10,670 nucleotides of DNA from Sphingobacteriales bacterium (GTDB taxonomy: Bacteria; Bacteroidota; Bacteroidia; Sphingobacteriales; Sphingobacteriaceae), in contig JAGVEE010000020.1 of the NCBI GenBank assembly GCA_020058405.1, positions 1 to 10,670 on the forward strand. Direction: 5' to 3'. A program made the position numbers and the translations under genes. Of the stretch, positions 1 through 6,034 are shown piece after piece. The notes beneath the pieces are model-generated. The model saw only the letters and a program-made list of their open reading frames with translations, did no database searches and was not told the origin of the DNA. Position 1 is the stretch's first letter, and each line of letters begins with the position of its first letter.

Positions 1-7
1 AATTATA

Positions 8-1039
8 ATGGCTTTTCTATTTTTTGTTAACGCGTTAGCAAACGCACAAGTAACCAAAAATTATGAGGTCGAATATTTTCAAACAGTTCCAAATACTCAA
101 ATACGTAGTATTGAAAGTGTTTCTGATTCGATAATTTGGTTTGCGGCCTATCGTGGAATATATGGTTACACAGAAGATGCGGGTACTACATGGCACATCG
201 ATTCTATTAAAAATGAAAAGTCTGAATTAAATTTTAGATCGATGGCAGTGTTAAACGATTCTACCGTTTTATTAATGAGTATTGCCAGTCCAGCTTACAT
301 TTATAAAACAACTAACAAAGGAAAAACCTGGAAAGTAGTTTATGAGAACACGCACAAAGATGTTTTTTTAGATTGTATAAAATTTTACGACGATAAAAAT
401 GGATATGCATTAGGCGACCCTATTGATGGGTGTGCCACTTTATTATTTACGAACGATGCAGGAGAAACTTGGAGTAAAGTTAATTGCAAAAATATTCCAA
501 CATTAAAAAATGGCGAAGCATTTTTTGCGGCAAGTAATTCTAATATGAAAATAATGCCGCCCAATATATTCATTGCAACCGGAGGAAAACAAACACAAGT
601 GTGGCACAGTAAAAATATGGGTAAAACATATATAAGTAAATCTGTACCCTTGCCAGCGGGCGAACAAATGACAGGCATTTTTTCAATGGATTTCTATTCA
701 GATAAATTAGGAGTTATTGCCGGTGGTAATTATGATAGAAAAGATAGCATCTATAATTGTTTAGCTATTACTAGAAATGCCGGAAATACATGGGAGGTAT
801 TAGGTTTCAACAAAGCAATGTTCGGCTCATGCGTTCAGTTTATTGACAAAAATTCAATTGCTCTTACTGGGCATAGTGGAACTGCCATCTATAATTTAAA
901 AACAAAAAAATATGAATATCTGCTTGATCAGAAAAACCAAGAACTTTACTTTCATACCTTAAACATTACACCTAGTAAAAAATACATTTGGTTTGGAGGG
1001 AGAAAAGGGATGATTGGCAGATTAGTCGTTAGAAATTAG
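8..1039 (+). CDS. Exported Asp-box (BNR/YCF48-like) beta-propeller protein, probably 5'-partial
   Basis: Predicted secreted or periplasmic beta-propeller of unknown function. Five Asp-box turns of the type T-x-D-x-G-x-T-W can be seen near residues 55-62, 101-108, 148-155, 201-207 (degenerate, ends in Y) and 255-262, spaced as in sialidase/YCF48-type propeller blades. The N-terminus is a hydrophobic stretch followed by ANA|Q, a plausible signal peptidase I site. It lacks the usual positively charged n-region, and the frame is open to the left edge (two Ile codons precede the ATG), so the true start is probably a few codons outside the window. The stop TAG forms the first unit of a heptamer array. 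Such proteins are often auto-named oxidoreductase or photosystem II assembly factor; nothing here supports either role. No T9SS tail is seen; the protein ends soon after the last blade. Confidence 0.8.
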   Translation: MAFLFFVNALANAQVTKNYEVEYFQTVPNTQIRSIESVSDSIIWFAAYRGIYGYTEDAGTTWHIDSIKNEKSELNFRSMAVLNDSTVLLMSIASPAYIYKTTNKGKTWKVVYENTHKDVFLDCIKFYDDKNGYALGDPIDGCATLLFTNDAGETWSKVNCKNIPTLKNGEAFFAASNSNMKIMPPNIFIATGGKQTQVWHSKNMGKTYISKSVPLPAGEQMTGIFSMDFYSDKLGVIAGGNYDRKDSIYNCLAITRNAGNTWEVLGFNKAMFGSCVQFIDKNSIALTGHSGTAIYNLKTKKYEYLLDQKNQELYFHTLNITPSKKYIWFGGRKGMIGRLVVRN

Positions 1040-1067
1040 AATTTAGATATTAGAATTTAGAATTTAG
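1033..1067 (+). repeat. Heptamer tandem array, five units of AATTTAG type
   Basis: Five consecutive 7-bp units (AAATTAG, AATTTAG, ATATTAG, AATTTAG, AATTTAG). The first unit ends with the TAG stop codon of the propeller gene, and the following TAGs at 1044, 1051, 1058 and 1065 fall in all three forward frames. The array ends 6 bp before the ATG at 1074. Confidence 0.85.
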
Positions 1068-1073
1068 TAAATC

Positions 1074-1088
1074 ATGAAAGCGATTGGT
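1074..1088 (+). other. Relic start of the dehydrogenase gene, out of frame
   Basis: An ATG here encodes M-K-A-I-G and then hits TGA. M-K-A-I is a common N-terminus of medium-chain quinone-reductase-like proteins, and the body of such a protein begins at 1084 in another frame with L-V-E-V. The segment that family members carry between these two pieces (roughly a dozen residues) is missing. This suggests a short deletion joining ATT and TTG with loss of frame. Confidence 0.55.
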
Positions 1089-2004
1089 TGAGGTAAATAA
1101 ACCAATGCCAAAATCAGATGAAGTATTAGTAAAGATTCAATGTTCTACTGTAAACAGAACTGATACTGGCTTCCGTATGGCTGAATATTTTATTTCGCGT
1201 TTATTCAGTGGATTACTAAAACCTAAACAACCAATTTTAGGAACTGAGTTTTCTGGTATAGTAGAAGAAGTAGGCTCTTCAGTTAATGATTATAAAATAG
1301 GAGATAGAGTTTTTGGATTGAGTACTTATAAATTTGGCACTCATGCAGAATATATTTGCATTAAAGAAAAAGGATCGATGGCTATAATTCCAGATAATTA
1401 TAGCTTCGAAGAAGCCGCTTGTGTGTTAGATGGATTAATGTTGGCACAAAATTACATTCGAAAAATAGATTTCAGTAAAAATCCAAGGATAATGATTAAT
1501 GGCGCTACGGGTTCTATTGGCACTGCTTGTTTGCAATTAGCAAAAATAAATGGAGCGTATGTAACTGCCGTGGGAAATACTAAGAACTTAGCTTTATTAA
1601 AAAGTTTGGGTGCAGATAAATTAATAGATTTTACAGAAACAGATTTCACAAACGATTTGGAGAAGTATGATTTTGTAATTGATGCAGTGGGTAAAAGCAC
1701 ATTCTTTAAATGCAAGAGAATATTAAAGCCAAAAGGAGTTTACTTCTCTACAGAGCTAGGCCCTTATAGCCAAAATGCTTACTTGCCTCTGTTTACATTT
1801 TTCAGTACAGGAAAAAAAATAAAATTTCCGATACCAACAGATAACCGTGCGTTAATTGAATTTTTTGCATCGATAATTTCAACTGGAAAATATAAAGCTA
1901 TAATTGACTCCGAATATCCTTTAGAAAAAACGGCAGATGCACATAGGTATGTGGAACTTGGACAGAAAACAGGTAATGTATTAATTAGAGTTGCAAACAA
2001 TTAG
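1084..2004 (+). CDS. NAD(P)-dependent MDR-family alcohol dehydrogenase / quinone reductase, 5' end damaged
   Basis: Medium-chain dehydrogenase/reductase, probably a soluble NADPH-dependent reductase of quinones, enones or aldehydes. Numbering from the TTG at 1084: the GroES-like domain occupies about residues 11-95 (with GTEFSGIVEEVG at 53-64 and the K-x-G-D-R-V-F turn at 71-77), and the Rossmann domain starts about 137 with the nucleotide motif G140-A-T-G-S-I-G146. No cysteine-rich structural zinc lobe is present, which fits the zinc-independent quinone-reductase branch. The visible 306 residues are a little short of the usual ~320. The shortfall is at the N-terminus, where an out-of-frame MKAI start lies at 1074. 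In-frame starts available are TTG 1084 and ATG 1105; both would lose the first beta strand. The gene may be a recent pseudogene, be weakly expressed from an alternative start, or carry a sequencing error. It is convergent with recA. Confidence 0.75.
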   Translation: MVEVNKPMPKSDEVLVKIQCSTVNRTDTGFRMAEYFISRLFSGLLKPKQPILGTEFSGIVEEVGSSVNDYKIGDRVFGLSTYKFGTHAEYICIKEKGSMAIIPDNYSFEEAACVLDGLMLAQNYIRKIDFSKNPRIMINGATGSIGTACLQLAKINGAYVTAVGNTKNLALLKSLGADKLIDFTETDFTNDLEKYDFVIDAVGKSTFFKCKRILKPKGVYFSTELGPYSQNAYLPLFTFFSTGKKIKFPIPTDNRALIEFFASIISTGKYKAIIDSEYPLEKTADAHRYVELGQKTGNVLIRVANN

Positions 2005-2040
2005 TTGATTATTATTAGATTATTTGAAAACTAAATCAAA

Positions 2041-2071
2041 TAAAAAAAGCGACCCATTGCTGAGTCGCTTT
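2041..2071 (-). terminator. Intrinsic terminator of recA
   Basis: An 8-bp perfect stem, AAAGCGAC with GTCGCTTT (2046-2053 and 2064-2071), encloses a 10-nt loop. Read on the minus strand it is followed by a run of T residues (2042-2048), giving a classical rho-independent structure about 40 bp after the recA stop. The plus-strand T tract is only three bases within the stem, so it is weaker for the convergent dehydrogenase gene. Confidence 0.8.
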
Positions 2072-2109
2072 AAAACATAAAACATGAAATCTCCTAGCTA
2101 ATAAAAAAA

Positions 2110-3123
2110 TTATGCTTTCTCTTCTAACAATTCAGGGGTTACCACTGCTTTGATTTTCACTTCCAATTCTTCCATTAATTCGGGATTATCTTCAATGAGT
2201 TGCTTCACAGCATCTCTTCCTTGTCCTAATTTAGTATCACCGTAACTAAACCAAGAACCTGATTTCTTTATAATTTCATAGTCAACTCCTAAATCTACAA
2301 TTTCACCTGATTTTGAGATTCCTCTTCCGTACATGATATCGAACTCTGCAATACGGAACGGAGGTGCTACTTTGTTTTTAACAATTTTTACTTTTACTCT
2401 GTTTCCAGAAACTTCATCAGCATCTTTAATCTGCCCAGTTCTACGAATATCTAAACGAACTGATGCATAAAACTTCAAGGCATTACCGCCGGTAGTGGTT
2501 TCTGGATTACCGAACATTACTCCAATTTTTTCTCTCAATTGGTTGATAAAAATACAGCAACATCCAGTTTTACTAATGGTACCTGTAAGCTTACGTAATG
2601 CTTGCGACATTAATCTTGCTTGTAATCCCATTTTAGAATCGCCCATCTCACCTTCAATCTCCCCTTTAGGAACTAAAGCCGCCACAGAGTCGATTACAAT
2701 GATATCTATTGCACCTGATCTAATTAAATTATCAGCAATTTCTAATGCTTGCTCTCCATTATCAGGTTGAGATATCAATAAATTTTCGACATCTACTCCT
2801 AATTTCTTAGCATAAAACTTATCAAAGGCGTGTTCTGCATCTATAAATGCCGCAATGCCTCCTTTTTTCTGAGCCTCTGCTATAGCGTGTATAGCTAAGG
2901 TTGTTTTACCAGATGATTCTGGACCATAAATTTCTACTACTCTACCTTTTGGTAATCCACCAATGCCTAATGCAATATCTAAACCTAATGATCCTGTTGA
3001 TATCGCTTCTATTTGTTCTATCGGATTATCCCCTAATTTCATCACTGTCCCCTTTCCGTAGGTTTTTTCTAGTTTATCTAAAGTTAACTGTAGTGCCTTT
3101 AGCTTTTCTTTTGCGTCTGCCAT
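2110..3123 (-). CDS. recA: Recombinase RecA
   Basis: Cytoplasmic ATP-dependent strand-exchange protein for homologous recombination and DNA-damage response. All core elements are visible: Walker A GPESSGKTT at 67-75, the glutamate E97 in DAEHAFD, Walker B IIVID at 141-145, the L1 region around EGEMGDSKMGLQARL (157-171), the L2 DNA-binding loop around 194-213 beginning NQLREKIGVMFGNPETTTGG, and the C-terminal domain from about 270. The length of 337 is normal for the phylum, and the acidic C-terminal tail is short. The ATG at 3123 gives the expected M-A-D-x-K-E-K-L-K-A-L start. One oddity is three cysteines in a row at 188-190, just before the L2 strand, where I would expect at most one. It is transcribed alone, between its own promoter (3170-3200) and a terminator (2041-2071). 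Confidence 0.98.
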   Translation of the reverse strand: MADAKEKLKALQLTLDKLEKTYGKGTVMKLGDNPIEQIEAISTGSLGLDIALGIGGLPKGRVVEIYGPESSGKTTLAIHAIAEAQKKGGIAAFIDAEHAFDKFYAKKLGVDVENLLISQPDNGEQALEIADNLIRSGAIDIIVIDSVAALVPKGEIEGEMGDSKMGLQARLMSQALRKLTGTISKTGCCCIFINQLREKIGVMFGNPETTTGGNALKFYASVRLDIRRTGQIKDADEVSGNRVKVKIVKNKVAPPFRIAEFDIMYGRGISKSGEIVDLGVDYEIIKKSGSWFSYGDTKLGQGRDAVKQLIEDNPELMEELEVKIKAVVTPELLEEKA

Positions 3124-3164
3124 GATTATGTATTTTATGTATGTTTTATATTTACTTTCTAATA

Positions 3165-3196
3165 TTTGCTAAAATTAATAGCATTTATTTAGCAAA
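3165..3196. promoter_or_regulatory. Inverted repeat in recA promoter, candidate operator
   Basis: Perfect 9-bp arms TTTGCTAAA (3165-3173) and TTTAGCAAA (3188-3196) are separated by 14 bp and flank the proposed -7 element. A shorter nested pair, TGCTA and TAGCA (3167-3171 and 3179-3183), shares the left arm. The position fits binding by a repressor of recA; the protein is unknown. It does not match the classical LexA boxes of proteobacteria or Bacillus. Confidence 0.45.
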
Positions 3197-3200
3197 CAAA
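3170..3200 (-). promoter_or_regulatory. Candidate recA promoter
   Basis: On the minus strand a TTTG (3200-3197) is followed after 19 bp by TAATTTTA (3177-3170), one mismatch from the Bacteroidota -7 consensus TAnnTTTG with the matching -33 TTTG. It lies about 47 bp upstream of the recA start codon. Confidence 0.5.
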
Positions 3201-3312
3201 ATTATTTTATCAACATTATGTATTATATTGATAATCAAGAATATAAAATGAATAATTCTATTTGTATTCTTAATCACTTTACAATAATGCTATAAATATA
3301 AGTAAAATACAA
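3201..3312. other. AT-rich gap upstream of recA, no gene seen
   Basis: Strongly AT-rich stretch with no convincing reading frame. Beyond this stretch, the rest of the 3124-3415 gene-free interval holds the recA promoter and inverted repeat on one side and the palindrome, 14-bp-period repeats and terminator hairpin on the other. Confidence 0.6.
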
Positions 3313-3326
3313 CTGCATATATGCAG
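3313..3326. repeat. 14-bp perfect palindrome
   Basis: CTGCATATATGCAG is self-complementary. Its right half overlaps the first of three TGCAGG elements. It could be a protein-binding site, or simply the edge of the adjacent repeat. Confidence 0.5.
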
Positions 3327-3362
3327 GTTTTTAAATGCAGGATGATAAGTGCAGGATGATAT
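3321..3362 (+). repeat. 14-bp-period repeat, three TGCAGG units
   Basis: TGCAGG occurs at 3322, 3336 and 3350, exactly 14 bp apart. The second and third copies share the longer TGCAGGATGATA. The period is twice seven, like the heptamer arrays elsewhere in the window. It lies between the SRPBCC-VOC terminator hairpin and the recA promoter region. Confidence 0.7.
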
Positions 3363-3366
3363 ATGA

Positions 3367-3405
3367 TGTTAAATGGCTTTTACAGAACGTAAAAGCCATT
3401 TAACA
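3367..3405 (-). terminator. 17-bp stem hairpin ending the ArsR / SRPBCC-VOC operon
   Basis: A perfect 17-bp stem (3367-3383 with 3389-3405) with a 5-nt loop begins 10 bp after the stop codon of the SRPBCC-VOC gene. It lacks a clear external T tract on either strand, although T-rich stretches lie within the arms. It most likely terminates or protects the 3' end of the upstream minus-strand transcript and insulates recA. Confidence 0.65.
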
Positions 3406-3415
3406 AATTTAAATT

Positions 3416-4381
3416 TTAAGAATTTTGATGCGTTAACATCCAATTTATTCCATATTTATCTTTTAACTCTGCAAAATAAGCACCAAAAAACATATCCTTT
3501 AAAGGCATCGAAACACTTCCACCATCAGAAAGTGCCATGTATAATCGTTCTGTTTCTTCTCTTGTTGAGGGTTCTACATTTATATGCATATTATTTCCAT
3601 GATTCAATACAAATCCCATACTCTCGGGAGCATCGGTAGCCATTAATATGTATCCAGGTAATATTTCTAATTCAGCATGTATAATTAAGTTCTTTTGATC
3701 ATCTGTCATTCCCGCTGCTTCTTCGGGCAACTCAATATCACTAAATCTTTGTAATCCCTTTCCAACAAATGTTCCATTAAAAACTTTTTGATAAAATTTC
3801 ATTGCTTCTTCTGTATTACCAGGAAAATTCAAATAAAAAGTTACTCTTGCTTTGTTATTTTTTTTATTCTGCTTTCTCAACTTAAATTGTGTACTTAAAT
3901 ACTGATCTAAATTAGTTAAGCCCATACTAAAGCCTTCCTTAAATCCAAGTGATATTATTTTCTCTAAATCTTCAACACTTTTATATTCAATTTGTATAGA
4001 TACTTTAGTTTGCTCCCCTTCCTGTATAAATGTATTTGTCCATTTTGCACTTGGCAGTACATTCGTTACAGTCCCATGCTCATCGCAAAAATCGTCTGCT
4101 GCTATATAATATTGATGTTGCTCAATTTTTTTATAATCTGCACGGCACCAGTGGCGCTCGCCCTCTGGGCTCAACATAGAATATAACCAATACCCTCCTT
4201 CCCTAAAATCCATGAACTTTGTTTCGTTTTTATACGGTTTAGGTGCCCACCACTGATCAAGAATTTCTGGCTCTGTCCAAGCTGCCCATACCAATTCTAT
4301 TTCTGCATCGAAATTTCTTTCTACTAATATTTTTTTATTGAGTTTATCAACCTCAAAAATCATTTCTTTTAGATTTTTCAT
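3416..4381 (-). CDS. Fused SRPBCC (AHSA1-type) and VOC (PhnB-like) protein
   Basis: Two small-molecule-binding domains in one chain. Residues ~15-165 form an AHSA1-type START/SRPBCC domain (A-W-T-E-P-E-x-L-x-x-W-W-A at 34-46, then the E-G-G-Y-W strand at 61-65, and F-x-x-G-x-x-x-G-L-x-x-L-D-x-Y-L near the end). A basic, asparagine-rich linker follows (166-178). Residues ~179-320 form a PhnB-like vicinal oxygen chelate domain starting Y-L-N-F-P-G-N-T-E-E-A-M-x-F-Y. In related genomes I would expect these as separate short proteins. The linker has no Met to restart and contains an A8 run (minus strand, 3865-3858) where one-base slippage would detach the domains. The start ATG overlaps the ArsR stop as ATGA (4378-4381), showing translational coupling. 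Substrate unknown; often annotated only as activator of Hsp90 ATPase-like or glyoxalase-like. Confidence 0.85.
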   Translation of the reverse strand: MKNLKEMIFEVDKLNKKILVERNFDAEIELVWAAWTEPEILDQWWAPKPYKNETKFMDFREGGYWLYSMLSPEGERHWCRADYKKIEQHQYYIAADDFCDEHGTVTNVLPSAKWTNTFIQEGEQTKVSIQIEYKSVEDLEKIISLGFKEGFSMGLTNLDQYLSTQFKLRKQNKKNNKARVTFYLNFPGNTEEAMKFYQKVFNGTFVGKGLQRFSDIELPEEAAGMTDDQKNLIIHAELEILPGYILMATDAPESMGFVLNHGNNMHINVEPSTREETERLYMALSDGGSVSMPLKDMFFGAYFAELKDKYGINWMLTHQNS

Positions 4382-4698
4382 TTTTTCTTAGATTTTAAAT
4401 TGATGAGTACTTTATCTAAATTATTAAAACGACTCTCCCATAAACTACGGAATTGCGCAATCCATTTATCTACTTCTTTCATTTTTTTAGCATTTAAATG
4501 ATAATGAATTTCTCTGCCCTGTTGTTCTTGCTTGAGTAATTCGCACTCCACTAAAATTTGAATATGTTTGGATACTGCTTGTCTACTGCTATCAAAATTT
4601 TCGGCAATGGCATTTGGCGTCATTGCTCCTAAGGCTATTAAACTTAATATGGCTCTTCGCGTTGGATCTGCGATTGCCTGAAATACATCTCTTCTCAT
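4378..4698 (-). CDS. ArsR-family winged-helix transcriptional regulator
   Basis: Small one-component DNA-binding repressor, 106 residues from the ATG at 4698 (MRRDVFQAIADPTRRAIL). Helix-turn-helix at about residues 26-55, with S-R-Q-A-V-S-K-H-I-x-x-L as recognition helix, and a wing at about 56-68 (Q-Q-G-R-E-I-H-Y-H-L). The frame extends upstream to 4743, but that would run through the promoter and operators, so the shorter start is preferred. No ELCVCD-type metal-binding motif is present, as is usual for the ArsR branch paired with SRPBCC proteins. It overlaps the SRPBCC-VOC gene by 4 bp and very probably controls it together with itself. Confidence 0.92.
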   Translation of the reverse strand: MRRDVFQAIADPTRRAILSLIALGAMTPNAIAENFDSSRQAVSKHIQILVECELLKQEQQGREIHYHLNAKKMKEVDKWIAQFRSLWESRFNNLDKVLINLKSKKK

Positions 4699-4712
4699 AT
4701 AATAATAATTTA

Positions 4713-4730
4713 TGCAACCTTTCGGTAGCA
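4713..4730. promoter_or_regulatory. Operator candidate A of the arsR operon
   Basis: TGCAACC-TTTC-GGTAGCA, 7-bp inverted arms with one mismatch around a 4-bp centre. It overlaps the end of the -7 box and the likely transcription start, so an ArsR dimer here would block initiation. Confidence 0.6.
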
Positions 4731-4760
4731 AATATAAGCGCAACCTTTTAATTGCGCAAA
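4729..4760 (-). promoter_or_regulatory. Bacteroidota-type promoter of the arsR operon
   Basis: On the minus strand TTTG (4760-4757), a 20-bp spacer and TATATTTG (4736-4729) match the -33 TTTG and -7 TAnnTTTG consensus exactly. Transcription would begin around 4722-4726, leaving a leader of about 25 nt before the ATG at 4698. Confidence 0.75.
4738..4757. promoter_or_regulatory. Operator candidate B of the arsR operon
   Basis: GCGCAACC-TTTT-AATTGCGC, with 6-bp outer arms GCGCAA/TTGCGC perfectly inverted. It occupies the spacer between the -33 and -7 elements. It shares GCAACCTTT with site A, 26 bp away. Confidence 0.6.
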
Positions 4761-4776
4761 TTATTATTAATTTTTT

Positions 4777-5415
4777 TTAAGAATTTTTTGAATAGTACTT
4801 ACAATACATACTAATAGGGCATATTTCGCATTTCGGACTGCGGGCTAAACACGTGTATCGGCCATGTAAAATGAGCCAATGGTGTGCAATGTGTACTTTT
4901 TCTGAAGGGATAAATTTTATTAATTGTTTTTCTGCAGCTAAGGGTGTTTTAGCATTGGTAGTTAAACCTAAACGTGCAGAAACTCTAAAAACGTGTGTAT
5001 CTACAGCCATTGCAGGTGCATGGTGAATTACAGATACAATTACGTTGGCGGTTTTTCTGCCCACTCCTGGTAATTGTTGTAACTCTTCAACAGTAGAGGG
5101 TACTTCTGCATTAAATTTTTCCATCAACATTTTTCCCATGCCTACTAAATGCTTGGCTTTATTGTTTGGATAACTTACACTTCTTATGTAGCTGAACACT
5201 TCTTCAACACTAGCATTTGCAAGTATTTCGGGATGTGGGAATGCAGCGAATAATTTTGGAGTAACTAAATTTATTCTTTTATCAGTGCATTGTGCTGAAA
5301 GTATTACCGCAATAAGTAATTCGAACGAATTAGTGTAATGCAATTCTGTTTCGGCCTCGGGCACATGTTTCTCAAAATAAGTTAAGATATGTTCGTATCG
5401 TTCTTTTTTGTTCAT
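4777..5415 (-). CDS. nth: Endonuclease III (DNA glycosylase / AP lyase)
   Basis: Bifunctional base-excision repair enzyme that removes oxidised pyrimidines and cleaves at abasic sites; cytoplasmic. The 212-residue length is typical. The helix-hairpin-helix motif LPGVGRKTAN is at 115-124 with catalytic Lys121, and catalytic Asp139 is in VDTHV. The [4Fe-4S] cluster ligands are Cys189, Cys196, Cys199 and Cys205 in the canonical C-x6-C-x2-C-x5-C spacing. S40-A-Q-C-T-D (40-45) matches the conserved N-terminal stretch. It lies 34 bp after the nitroreductase gene on the same strand and may be read through from it. No hairpin terminator was seen after it; an 8-T run (4771-4778) overlaps its stop codon, and the arsR promoter begins about 17 bp further on. 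Confidence 0.97.
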   Translation of the reverse strand: MNKKERYEHILTYFEKHVPEAETELHYTNSFELLIAVILSAQCTDKRINLVTPKLFAAFPHPEILANASVEEVFSYIRSVSYPNNKAKHLVGMGKMLMEKFNAEVPSTVEELQQLPGVGRKTANVIVSVIHHAPAMAVDTHVFRVSARLGLTTNAKTPLAAEKQLIKFIPSEKVHIAHHWLILHGRYTCLARSPKCEICPISMYCKYYSKNS

Positions 5416-5449
5416 CTTATTAAAAAAGTATCGTTACGAAATTGCAAAA

Positions 5450-6034
5450 TTAAATTGAATCTGATATCAATAATTCGTCGACTGTTTTACGTGCTCTTGG
5501 AGTTAGTTCTCTAGTTTTATATGGCTCTTCTAACTTTTCTGCGTCATCTAAATAACCAAGAGCTATAATACATTGAGGAATTAATCCTTGTTCGTATTGC
5601 AAATTATCTTGTAAAATTTGTTTGTCGTAACCAGCCATCGGGTGACAATAAATTTGCATACTAGTTGCTTGCAGAAGCAAGTAACCTGTAGCAATACCTA
5701 CATCATGAGATGCCCATGCATTTGGTTTTTCATTTGCACTAAATGTATCTCTAGCAAAGATGGTAATGAACGCTGCTGCGTTTTTACACCATGGTCTGTT
5801 TCCTTGCATTAAACTTTCCCATACCTTATCGAAACTAGAATCGTTCTTTTTAGCGACGTGAAATTTCCAAGGCTGTTCGTTATTAGCGCTCGGAGCCCAT
5901 GAGGCTGCCTCAAGTAAAGTATTGATTGTGTCGTCAGAAATTTCTGTATTAGCGAAACTTCTTGCACTCCATCTATTTTTGATTAATTCGTTAACCGGAA
6001 ATTGGGTATTGGCTATTTTTATCATATTAAGCAT
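5450..6034 (-). CDS. Nitroreductase-family FMN-dependent oxidoreductase
   Basis: Probable cytoplasmic NAD(P)H:FMN oxidoreductase acting on nitro compounds, quinones or flavins. FMN-phosphate contacts are suggested by R-x-S-x-R at 21-25, and P-S-A-N-N-E-Q-P-W at 48-56 is the hallmark loop. A later H-D-V-G-I-A (110-115), the G-Y strand near 160 and a conserved basic segment R-x-R-K near 180-183 complete the fold. The length of 194 is normal. The start is either ATG 6034 (overlapping the pirin gene by 8 bp) or ATG 6025 (one base after the pirin TAA); both imply translational coupling with pirin. Substrate cannot be told from sequence. Confidence 0.93.
   Translation of the reverse strand: MLNMIKIANTQFPVNELIKNRWSARSFANTEISDDTINTLLEAASWAPSANNEQPWKFHVAKKNDSSFDKVWESLMQGNRPWCKNAAAFITIFARDTFSANEKPNAWASHDVGIATGYLLLQATSMQIYCHPMAGYDKQILQDNLQYEQGLIPQCIIALGYLDDAEKLEEPYKTRELTPRARKTVDELLISDSI

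Noticed and set aside
385..678. Minus-strand open frame of 97 codons within the propeller gene
   Set aside because: Antisense to well-conserved Asp-box repeats; explained by the codon use of the real gene.
3373..3639. Plus-strand open frame of 88 codons beginning in the hairpin
   Set aside because: It starts in the terminator stem and runs antisense through the VOC domain; the composition is not protein-like.
4699..4743. Longer N-terminus for the ArsR gene, starting at 4743
   Set aside because: The extension would begin inside operator B, upstream of the -7 box and the predicted transcription start, and the family usually starts near MRRDVFQAIADPTRR.
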